DNA of 34,613 nucleotides from Hominimerdicola alba. GTDB lineage: Bacteria > Bacillota > Clostridia > Oscillospirales > Ruminococcaceae. A model generated the notes under the pieces. The model saw nothing but the letters and a program-made list of their open reading frames with translations, did not search any database and was not told the origin of the DNA. Below are positions 15,981-23,231 of the stretch, piece after piece. Location of the stretch: the NCBI RefSeq assembly GCF_900112155.1, contig NZ_FOKQ01000036.1, forward strand, positions 1-34,613, given 5' to 3'. The position numbers were made by a program, and so were the translations under genes. Each line of letters opens with the position of its first letter. The first letter of the stretch is position 1.

Positions 15981-17912
15981 ATGGCAAAGAAATTTTTAAC
16001 AGGACTTATAGCTTTTGTTTTATTGTTCGGCGGGACAACACTCCCTCAGGGTAAATCTGTAATGGCTCCTGCAGTGACTGCAAATGCAGCAAATACCGAG
16101 GACGGAAATTTCCAGTATAGTTACACAGACACCTCCATGAGCGGTATGGAGATACAGAAATATCTGGGCAGTGATACAAAGGTTGTCATCCCCTCGGAGA
16201 TCGATGGCAAGCCCGTTGTGAGCATCAAAAGATATGCTTTTTCGGATAATACCAAAATAACAAGCGTCACCATACCCGACACTGTAACTACCATAGGCTG
16301 GCAAGCCTTTGAGAACTGTACAAGCCTCACTGAAATAAACGGCGCAGACGGTCTGCAGGTGCTGGGCAGCTATGCTTTCAAAAATACAGGTCTTAAAAAG
16401 CTGAATCTGCCTAACAGTATCACCGAGGTGGGATACCAGGCTTTTGCTAACTGTACAGACCTTGAAACCATCAGTATCCCGTCTTCCCTCACCGATATCC
16501 GCGGAAAGGCTTTTGAGAATACAAAGTGGCTAAGGAACAAGCAGAGGCAGAACAGCGTAGTTACCGTGAACGGGATAGTCATCGACGGTACGGACTGCAG
16601 CGGAAATATCACCATACCTAACGGTGTTGTTGGCATCGGTGACAGTGCCTTTACATTAAACAAAAAAGTCACAGGCGTAAGCTTCCCCACAAGCCTTAAG
16701 ACCATAGGCTCCTTTGCTTTCGGCTGCTGTGAAAACATAAAGAACCTGAATATCCCAAGCAGTGTTACGACCATAGAATACGACGCTTTCAAGAGCTGTT
16801 TCGGACTTGAAAACGTAACTATCCCAAAAAGCGTAACTTCTATCGGCGGTGAAGCTTTCCTGGGTACTCAGTGGCTCACAAATCTGCGGGCGAAAGATCC
16901 TGTGGTGGTAGTAAACAATATGGTCATTGACGGCAGAAACTGTTCAGGCAGAGTAGTTATACCCAATGGCGTGAAAACCATATGCCAAAAAGCATTCTAT
17001 GAAAACGACAGGATAACAGACATCACTTTCCCCAGCAGTTTAAAAGAGATAGGCAGTGAAGCATTCTACTACTGCACAGCTATAAAAGATATCGTACTCC
17101 CCGACGGTGTTACCACCATAGGTCAGGGCGCTTTCAACAACAACCAGAGCCTTAAATATGTCGATATTCCCGACAGTGTTACCGAAATGGGTATGCAGGC
17201 TTTCATAGAATGTAAAGCTCTTCCCGAAGTGACCATACCCGGCAGCCTTGAGGAAATACCCATTGAAGCATTCAGAGGTTGTACAAGCCTTAAAGTACTG
17301 AATGTAGAAAACGGTGTTAAGTCCATAAGCCACTATGCATTTGAAGGCTGCACCGCACTCAACGAGCTGTATATCGCAGGAAGTGTCAATGTAATAGGCG
17401 GATACACATTCAAGGATTGCGTAAGCTTAATCGAGATATCCTTCAGCGAAGGACTGCAAACAATATCACCGTATGCTTTCCAGAACTGCAATAATATCAG
17501 AACAATTACTCTCCCCGAAAGCGTTACCGCTGTCACGACTACATCTTTCAACTTTAAAACAGAGGGTTTTAAGATCAGAGGCTATGAGGGTTCTTTTGCA
17601 CAAAAACTGGCAAAACGCATGGAAGTCGAGTTTGAAGTCATCGATAAGACCGAGATACCCGACGAACCTGACATTCCCGATGATACCACCACTGAAAGCG
17701 AGAGTGAAACTCCCGAAGAGCCTAAAAAAGGCGATATTTCAGAAGACGGCGTAATAAACGTATCCGATATCACTAAGATGGCGGCACATATCAAAGGCAA
17801 AAAAATGCTTAAAAACCCTGCCAGAGCTGATCTGAACGGAGACGGCAAGGTCAACGTTACCGACCTTTCAAAGCTGGCTGCCCACGTAAAAGGCAAAAAG
17901 CTGCTGTTCTGA
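15981..17912 (+). CDS. Secreted BspA-type leucine-rich-repeat protein with type I dockerin
   Basis: The 643-residue protein has a signal peptide (MAKKFLTGLIAFVLLFGG, cleavage near 'ANA'). About 15 repeats of the LRR_5/BspA type follow ('IPDTVTTIGWQAFENCTSLTEI' style, residues about 60-555). Then comes an acidic Pro/Thr/Glu linker ('DIPDDTTTESESE') and a C-terminal dockerin. The dockerin has two F-hand calcium loops, 'GDISEDGVINVSD' and 'ADLNGDGKVNVTD', each followed by 'AAH[IV]KGKK'. Dockerins plug into cohesins of a scaffoldin, so the LRR module would be displayed on a cellulosome-like complex or the cell surface. There is no catalytic domain; adhesion or protein-protein contact is the likely role. 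Two embedded segments ('NGIVIDGTDCSG', 'NNMVIDGRNCSG') show an internal duplication. GGAGGG lies before the ATG. Confidence 0.95.
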   Translation: MAKKFLTGLIAFVLLFGGTTLPQGKSVMAPAVTANAANTEDGNFQYSYTDTSMSGMEIQKYLGSDTKVVIPSEIDGKPVVSIKRYAFSDNTKITSVTIPDTVTTIGWQAFENCTSLTEINGADGLQVLGSYAFKNTGLKKLNLPNSITEVGYQAFANCTDLETISIPSSLTDIRGKAFENTKWLRNKQRQNSVVTVNGIVIDGTDCSGNITIPNGVVGIGDSAFTLNKKVTGVSFPTSLKTIGSFAFGCCENIKNLNIPSSVTTIEYDAFKSCFGLENVTIPKSVTSIGGEAFLGTQWLTNLRAKDPVVVVNNMVIDGRNCSGRVVIPNGVKTICQKAFYENDRITDITFPSSLKEIGSEAFYYCTAIKDIVLPDGVTTIGQGAFNNNQSLKYVDIPDSVTEMGMQAFIECKALPEVTIPGSLEEIPIEAFRGCTSLKVLNVENGVKSISHYAFEGCTALNELYIAGSVNVIGGYTFKDCVSLIEISFSEGLQTISPYAFQNCNNIRTITLPESVTAVTTTSFNFKTEGFKIRGYEGSFAQKLAKRMEVEFEVIDKTEIPDEPDIPDDTTTESESETPEEPKKGDISEDGVINVSDITKMAAHIKGKKMLKNPARADLNGDGKVNVTDLSKLAAHVKGKKLLF

Positions 17913-17989
17913 AAAAACAGCCACAGCAATATCAGTATTGCTGAAAAACCATGGGTGTAAAAATGATCAAATATATTCTCCCTGAATTT

Positions 17990-18016
17990 CCCCTGCATCT
18001 TTGCGGGGGTTTTTCT
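17990..18016 (+). terminator. Terminator of the LRR-dockerin gene
   Basis: CCCCTGCA-TCTT-TGCGGGG followed by GTTTTTC, about 80 bases past the stop. From here to 18297 only non-coding sequence is seen. Confidence 0.75.
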
Positions 18017-18297
18017 TGTTTAATTAAGAGCCGCAGTTCTGCCGCTCAATGGCGTTCGCACTTATGTTCTCTCCGCAAGATATATAATACCAGAAAATTT
18101 GTTCGATGTCAATAGATGTGAGATATACTCTCTACCTCACTTCATCTCACTTCTATTTTTATAAAAAATCTCGAAAAACGAAGAAAATTAAAGATAAATG
18201 CAAAATCCTCAGGAATTTGACTTAAAATACTTGTCAAGCGCAGAATACCCGTACATATGTTTGTGCATTTTGCCATACAGACTTTTGATCGATCCAC

Positions 18298-18326
18298 TTG
18301 AAACTCAGAGGGATTTCGGATATAAT
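18298..18326 (+). promoter_or_regulatory. Promoter of the zinc-knuckle protein gene
   Basis: TTGAAA (18298-18303), 17 bases, TATAAT (18321-18326). Confidence 0.8.
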
Positions 18327-18344
18327 AGTAGTTGTAAAATAAAA

Positions 18345-18375
18345 ATACGCCGTCACATCTTCTGTAAAGGCGTAT
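18345..18375 (+). promoter_or_regulatory. Leader hairpin
   Basis: ATACGCC (18345-18351) pairs with GGCGTAT (18369-18375). It starts about 12 bases into the predicted transcript, 22 bases before the start codon. It could protect the 5' end or regulate translation. Confidence 0.45.
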
Positions 18376-18397
18376 ACTATTATAAAGGAGAACACAA

Positions 18398-19504
18398 ATG
18401 CTTGGTTTCACAGCCTATTTTTACAAGACCCACTCCATGATAGAGGGCGCAGGGCAGTTCAAGACCAATGAGATACTTCTGGCATATCTTGAATATGACT
18501 TTCCCGACCTGCGCGAACTTCTGGACAAGTGCAAAAGCTTTGAGCGCAGGCTCCATTATCCTGAGCTGGGAGATGAGAACATCGAGTTCGATGACCTGAT
18601 ACAGAAAGCATTTATTTTCTACGACAAGCTCGATGCAATGATCGAAAAACTTCCGCCCTACAACAAGCTGCAAGTCAAACGCAACAGGCTGTACAGCATA
18701 ATGAACGATCACAAAGAACTTTTCCGAAATGACCTTGAAAACCACGGAGAAAACTACTGGCCGCCAGAATTCTACGACCATTTCTACACTCCGGATTTTT
18801 ACGACGACCTGGATGCGGATATGTACGACAGCGCCCTCAGGCTAAACCGCCAACTCGCCGCACTAACAAAGGAATACCGCATATTTATTGAGGATTGTAT
18901 CCGCGTGAAAGAGATATATGCCGCATTCCTTGAAAAGCTCCACGCAGGCAAGGAGTACCTAGATGCTAAAGAGACCGCGGACATCTACCGATTTTTTCTG
19001 TCCGAACAAGAGAATCGTCTGAACATCTACGCAAGACTGGAGCCATCAGGAACCATGTCCGAGACTTTTGTCCCCCTGAATCCGGAGGGCGATTTCGTAA
19101 TGTACGAGAGGTACAAATTCAGCACTATCGGCGGATTTCTCTACATCGACCTGTTCAAGGGTCTGCAAAACCACTACCTGCCACGCAAGTGCGGACTATG
19201 CGGAAGATACTTCCTGCTTGAAGCAACAGCCTACTCCCCTTTCTGCACCCGCCCCGTCAAAGGCAAACGCGGAAAGACCTGCCGTGACCTGGGACACAGC
19301 AAGACCTACGCCGACAAAGTCAACAGCGACCCGATACTGCTGACCTATACCAAAGCCTACAAACAGCACTACGCCCGCTATCTCAAAAAGAGAATGACTC
19401 AGGCAGAGTTCCGTGAATGGGCTGACTATGCGCTGGTGTTAAGACAAAAGGCTTATGATAAGGAACTCGGTTTTGAGGAATATGAGGAAAAGATCAGAGC
19501 CTGA
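18398..19504 (+). CDS. DUF6076-type protein with treble-clef zinc knuckle
   Basis: The function is not known. The 368-residue soluble protein is highly helical and charged. The conserved part is near residues 265-305: 'RKCGLCGRYFLLEATAYSPFCTRP' and 'GKTCRDLG', a CxxC…C…C zinc-binding pattern like that of CGNR/DUF6076 proteins. This pattern is often seen in RNA- or DNA-binding regulators with a variable N-terminal half. The C-terminus ('YTKAYKQHYARYLKKRMTQAEFREWADYA') is helical, also seen in that group. The ATG has AAAGGAG 9 bases upstream. It is followed 34 bases later by an unknown small gene on the same strand, probably co-transcribed. Confidence 0.7.
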   Translation: MLGFTAYFYKTHSMIEGAGQFKTNEILLAYLEYDFPDLRELLDKCKSFERRLHYPELGDENIEFDDLIQKAFIFYDKLDAMIEKLPPYNKLQVKRNRLYSIMNDHKELFRNDLENHGENYWPPEFYDHFYTPDFYDDLDADMYDSALRLNRQLAALTKEYRIFIEDCIRVKEIYAAFLEKLHAGKEYLDAKETADIYRFFLSEQENRLNIYARLEPSGTMSETFVPLNPEGDFVMYERYKFSTIGGFLYIDLFKGLQNHYLPRKCGLCGRYFLLEATAYSPFCTRPVKGKRGKTCRDLGHSKTYADKVNSDPILLTYTKAYKQHYARYLKKRMTQAEFREWADYALVLRQKAYDKELGFEEYEEKIRA

Positions 19505-19538
19505 TCTTATGAAAATAAAAAAACATGAGGTGCTATTT

Positions 19539-19925
19539 ATGTTCGATTTTGTAAGAAAACTTAACGAAGAATGTGACGTTCCCCTACCCCAAAAAGGAGA
19601 TCAGGATTGGGAATTCTGTGCGGGAGACTATACCCGAACCGAGTATTATATCAAATTCTATAAAAAATACTCCGATGAAATGGAGTCAGGTGATTTTTCA
19701 GATAAGGAACAATTAAGCGATATGATAATCCAAGGAATTGAAGACCTGTTGACGTATACCGATGATACAGAATATGCTGATAAACTATGGAATGAATTTC
19801 GGCAGATACTAATAAACGACGAGCTTTACCGCAATATCGTGTACTGGTCTTGTATCGGTCACCCCCTTGAAAACTGCTGGAAGATCACATCAAGAATGAG
19901 AGATCTGCTCAGAGAACTGATATAG
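19539..19925 (+). CDS. Small hypothetical protein
   Basis: Unrecognised 128-residue acidic protein (MFDFVRKLNEEC…LLRELI), without signal peptide or membrane segment. Aromatic residues are frequent ('TRTEYYIKFYKKY', 'NIVYWSCIGH'). The start at 19539 has GAGG 8 bases upstream; the longer in-frame reading overlaps the preceding gene and is less likely. It probably forms an operon with the zinc-knuckle gene. The size and composition recall immunity proteins or small adaptors, but no specific family can be named. Confidence 0.65.
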   Translation: MFDFVRKLNEECDVPLPQKGDQDWEFCAGDYTRTEYYIKFYKKYSDEMESGDFSDKEQLSDMIIQGIEDLLTYTDDTEYADKLWNEFRQILINDELYRNIVYWSCIGHPLENCWKITSRMRDLLRELI

Positions 19926-19951
19926 ATCAGATATGTTCTGATAAATCAGTC

Positions 19952-19980
19952 TTGACAGGCTATGCCAAAAGATGTATAAT
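19952..19980 (+). promoter_or_regulatory. Perfect consensus promoter upstream of the amidotransferase gene
   Basis: TTGACA (19952-19957), 17 bases, TATAAT (19975-19980). Transcription should start near 19987, only about five bases before a terminator hairpin. Confidence 0.85.
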
Positions 19981-19991
19981 ACAGTAAAGCG

Positions 19992-20028
19992 AAGGTGCTG
20001 TTTATCTCAACAGCACCTTTATTTTTTT
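19992..20028 (+). terminator. Terminator or attenuator in the amidotransferase leader
   Basis: AAGGTGCTGT (19992-20001) pairs perfectly with ACAGCACCTT (20010-20019), followed by TTATTTTTTT. It may end the upstream operon and/or attenuate transcription from the promoter at 19952-19980, because the amidotransferase ribosome site (CGGAGG) begins right after the T-run. Confidence 0.8.
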
Positions 20029-20041
20029 CGGAGGTATTGTT

Positions 20042-20752
20042 ATGAAGAAAATTCCGATCATTGGCATTATACCGTTAATAGATTATTCCAAAGACAGCTA
20101 CTGGATGGTACCAGGATATGTGAATGGTCTGAAACAGGCGGGTGCATTGCCGGTTATTCTCCCGACCATAAAAACTGATACCGAGGCAGAAATGCTCGCT
20201 GATATGTGTGACGGATTTCTGTTCACCGGTGGGCAGGACGTTGACCCTGCAATCTATAGCGAGAAAAAATCAGAACTTTGCGGTGAGTGTTGCCCCGAAC
20301 GAGATGTTATGGAGAAACTTCTGCTGGAAACGAGTATGAAAAGAAATAAACCGATCCTCGGCATATGCAGAGGTATCCAATTCATAAATGCTGTTTTAGG
20401 CGGTACACTGTGGCAGGATATCCCGAAACAGTTTTCCGATAAGCTAACACATTGCCAAAAGCCACCGTATGATATTCCTGTTCATGATGTTTCGATACTT
20501 AATGATACACCTTTATACGAACTGCTGAAAAAGGAATGTATCTCCGTGAACAGTTATCATCACCAGGGAGTTCGTGAATTATCGCCTAAGCTGAAATGTA
20601 TGGCGAGATCGCCTGACGGGCTTATTGAGGCAGTATATTCTCCCGAGTATAAATTCTTGTGGGCAGTTCAATGGCATCCGGAGTTTTCTTATGAGAAAGA
20701 CGAAAACAGCCTGCTCATATTCAAAGAATTTGTAAGCTGCTGTTCAGCGTAA
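20042..20752 (+). CDS. Class I glutamine amidotransferase / peptidase C26 (gamma-glutamyl hydrolase type)
   Basis: The 236-residue protein belongs to the PuuD-like gamma-glutamyl-GABA hydrolase family (peptidase C26), which hydrolyses gamma-glutamyl amide bonds. Family landmarks: 'PIIGIIPL' at the start, 'YVNGLKQAGALPVILP', 'DGFLFTGGQDVDP', 'PERD', the nucleophile Cys in 'PILGICRGIQFINAVLGGTLWQDI', 'NSYHHQGV' and the catalytic His-Glu in 'AVQWHPEF'. It stands alone rather than in a putrescine operon, so the substrate cannot be deduced. GGAGG lies 6 bases before the ATG. An unusual terminator sits in the leader. Confidence 0.93.
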   Translation: MKKIPIIGIIPLIDYSKDSYWMVPGYVNGLKQAGALPVILPTIKTDTEAEMLADMCDGFLFTGGQDVDPAIYSEKKSELCGECCPERDVMEKLLLETSMKRNKPILGICRGIQFINAVLGGTLWQDIPKQFSDKLTHCQKPPYDIPVHDVSILNDTPLYELLKKECISVNSYHHQGVRELSPKLKCMARSPDGLIEAVYSPEYKFLWAVQWHPEFSYEKDENSLLIFKEFVSCCSA

Positions 20753-20756
20753 ACAA

Positions 20757-20780
20757 AAAGGACGGCACAAACCGTCCTTT
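20757..20780. terminator. Bidirectional terminator between convergent genes
   Basis: AAAGGACGG / CCGTCCTTT (20757-20765 and 20772-20780). TTTTTG follows on the minus strand, making it the likely end of the NYN gene as well. Confidence 0.75.
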
Positions 20781-20782
20781 CG

Positions 20783-22108
20783 TTATTTCTGTATCTCAAT
20801 AACAAACCTTCCCTCTGAGTTCAGCTTTAGCCGCAAGGTCTTTACGTACCTGGTACAGAAATTCTCCATTTCCTTTTTGGTAGCGGTCACTCTAGTGGCT
20901 TCATAGATCTTATGCGTAAGCTCCAGAGGGCTTTCCCCGCAGATTGTCGGGAAATGCTTTTCAAGCTCTGCAAAAAGTACAGCTCGCTTCATGTCCTCAG
21001 TGGCAGCGGAACAGAAATCGTCAATTGCACAATAGTAGATACCGTGCTGTGTCAGGGCTGACTGTATCGCAGAACCTATCTTTTCATATTCGTACATCAC
21101 TAGAAATTGTGCATCGGGCAGACTTTTGATAAGTCCCCAGAAGTCCGAATCGCTTGATACTATTATAAAAGATGTTATCCCGTCGCGGTAAAAATCCGTG
21201 ACTACGCTTGCAGTCATCCGCACATCAACAAGGGATTTTCTGTCAGATACTCTTTCTATCTCGATATGTTCGACGGGTATCATGGTGAATTTTGAGAGCC
21301 AGTCCCAGCCTGCGGTAGTGTTCGGGTCATCATACAGCGTGATCTTTTCTATCTTTGAAAGTTCGTCCTGATTCAAACCTTTGAGAACACTGTACAGCTT
21401 GAATGGGTTGCTGTTCTCACAATCGACAGCAATAGCAGTTTTCTCCGAGCTGTCGATAAATCCGTAAATATTATTTCTTGTTTCATCATCTGCGTCCCGA
21501 TATTTCGTGTAATCCGTGAAAACATCGCCGTGCATTTCGTAGATAAGTTTCAGAAATTTTCTGTCGGTGTATATGATGTTTCCCACGTCGGCAGGCTTCC
21601 AATGGATGTACATCTGAAAGGGATAGTGCTGGATATTCTTCATGTATTTATCAAATTCTTCTTTCAGCACTCCCGCTTTCTGGTATTTCGGGATATAAAA
21701 CAGATCTCGTATATACTCCCATATTATCCAGTCGTAAAAAAGATGAGAGCATTTATCTATATTTTCGTTTATCAGTCTTGTGAAGTCATGCATATACTTC
21801 TCTGAACGGTAATTCGCCTGAATTATAGGTATCCCCCATTTTTCCAGCTGTCTGATATTATCCTTATCGTACCATTCGATAGAAGTAAGATTTTTCAGAT
21901 CATAGCGCATAGCAGTATCCGTTTTTTTGAAATGCTGCAAAAGTGCAGTACGGAGCTTGCACAAATATCGTATAACGGTAGCATCACGGTCTGCATAAAG
22001 CTTGTCGAGAGTAGCCTTGCACTCAGCGAAATTCAGCTCTAAGATATCCTTTCGGACACCTATCAGGTAAGAGATCGTGGTTACTACTTCTTTTGTATCA
22101 ACGGTCAA
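20783..22108 (-). CDS. NYN (PIN-like) domain nuclease-like protein
   Basis: The 441-residue soluble protein has a novel N-terminal half (about 1-225, helical). A NYN domain follows: 'AIAVDCENSNPFKLYSVLKGL' with the metal-binding Asp and Asn, 'DRKSLVDVRMTASVVTDFYRD' and 'FIIVSSDSDFWGLIKSL' (the S-x-D-SDF motif), residues about 225-350. A C-terminal helical tail follows. NYN/PIN-like proteins are RNA endonucleases or processing enzymes; here the acidic residues (D of DCEN, DVR, SDSD) look intact. The start is TTG with AGGAGG 7 bases upstream; no earlier ATG is available. It is monocistronic. The role could be RNA turnover or defence; the sequence does not decide. Confidence 0.8.
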   Translation of the reverse strand: MTVDTKEVVTTISYLIGVRKDILELNFAECKATLDKLYADRDATVIRYLCKLRTALLQHFKKTDTAMRYDLKNLTSIEWYDKDNIRQLEKWGIPIIQANYRSEKYMHDFTRLINENIDKCSHLFYDWIIWEYIRDLFYIPKYQKAGVLKEEFDKYMKNIQHYPFQMYIHWKPADVGNIIYTDRKFLKLIYEMHGDVFTDYTKYRDADDETRNNIYGFIDSSEKTAIAVDCENSNPFKLYSVLKGLNQDELSKIEKITLYDDPNTTAGWDWLSKFTMIPVEHIEIERVSDRKSLVDVRMTASVVTDFYRDGITSFIIVSSDSDFWGLIKSLPDAQFLVMYEYEKIGSAIQSALTQHGIYYCAIDDFCSAATEDMKRAVLFAELEKHFPTICGESPLELTHKIYEATRVTATKKEMENFCTRYVKTLRLKLNSEGRFVIEIQK

Positions 22109-22700
22109 GAGCTTACCTCCTATTCATCGTAGATCTTAGGATAATTATTTCTTATAAGTAATATGCTTCCCAATGTTTTCACCTCACATTCATTGTAAAA
22201 ATTAAACACGCGCTCACATCACATTTTGATTTTTATGATAATAATAAACAGCAGTATTCGTTCCTGAAAATACTGCTGCTTTTCTCTTTTTGATGGATAC
22301 ATTTAAAGTATCGACACATCAGGTGATATGCACCGTGAATGTCGATATGTGTATTTGGATAGATAGTACTAAGTCTTTACAGCAGTGGATTTTTCAGTAG
22401 TTTGTCGTTTAAGTTCGTGTTTTATTTCAGCGCCTGAACAGCACTTTTTACCAAACAATAACAGTAACGCCCCATTAATCTTTATGTAATTGTAACACAC
22501 TGCACTAAAGTTGTCAATAGTTATTATAAATTTCATTTATTTAACAATTGTAATTGCTACCCACGATGTGAAAAAGTTCGCCGCGCGCACGTTCATGGAA
22601 TGTTAACAAAAATCTGTTATAATTTTCTTCCGATGATGTCTCATTTCCTGCTTCGGATACGACTAACATAGTGAAACGTTTCAAAAAGTGAGGTCATTGT
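22109..22700. other. Long intergenic region between NYN and sigma genes with hairpins
   Basis: No gene is seen in about 590 bases. CAGCAGTATT / AATACTGCTG (22249-22258 and 22269-22278) followed by CTTTTCTCTTTT is terminator-like on the plus strand, although no plus-strand gene precedes it. A second structure, TATCGACA (22309-22316) / TGTCGATA (22340-22347), encloses GGTG / CACC. A possible -10 box TATAAT (22618-22623) before the sigma gene has only a weak -35 (ATGGAA, 17 bases upstream). Confidence 0.45.
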
Positions 22701-23231
22701 ATGACGGATAAAGAACTTATCGAAAAGCTGAAAAGCTCACCCCAAGCGGGGCTTGCGGCTGTGGTCGACAGGTATACGGCTTATGTTATGAAGATAGCTC
22801 GTACAAAGTTGAACGGCATTTGCAGCAGTGAGGATATTGAAGAAGCGGTCAGCGATATATTTTTCAAATTCTATCAGACGGGTCAGAGCAGCGGCTTTGA
22901 TATACGTTCGGTGAGAGCGTACCTTTCCGTGATAGCGGGAAGACACTGCACCGATGTGTTCCGCAAGCATATATCTTCCCCCGATATCCTTCCACTGGAG
23001 GATGCGGGAGAGATACCTACGCAGGAGCCATTGTCTGATAACCGTACCACCCTCGCGGCGGCAGTAAAAAAGCTGGGCGAGCCTGATACAAGCATATTTA
23101 TCCGAAAATACTTCTTCGGTCAGAAAACAAAGGAGATCGCCGAAGAACTTCACTTAAATCCTAAAGCGGTAGACAAGAGAGTATCGAGAGGTCTTGTCAA
23201 GCTGAGAAAAATACTAAAGGAGGAAGAGTAA
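22701..23231 (+). CDS. RNA polymerase sigma factor, sigma-70 family (ECF type)
   Basis: The 176-residue protein has sigma region 2 (about 20-90: 'VVDRYTAYVMKIARTKL', 'EDIEEAVSDIFFKFYQ', 'SVRAYLSVIAGRHCTDVFRK') and region 4 (about 120-172: 'IFIRKYFFGQKTKEIAEELHLNPKAVDKRVSRGLVKLRKIL', a helix-turn-helix for -35 recognition). Length and lack of regions 1 and 3 fit the ECF class. The TAA stop overlaps the ATG of the next gene by one base, the usual arrangement of an ECF sigma with its anti-sigma partner. GAGG lies 7 bases before the ATG. Confidence 0.95.
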   Translation: MTDKELIEKLKSSPQAGLAAVVDRYTAYVMKIARTKLNGICSSEDIEEAVSDIFFKFYQTGQSSGFDIRSVRAYLSVIAGRHCTDVFRKHISSPDILPLEDAGEIPTQEPLSDNRTTLAAAVKKLGEPDTSIFIRKYFFGQKTKEIAEELHLNPKAVDKRVSRGLVKLRKILKEEE

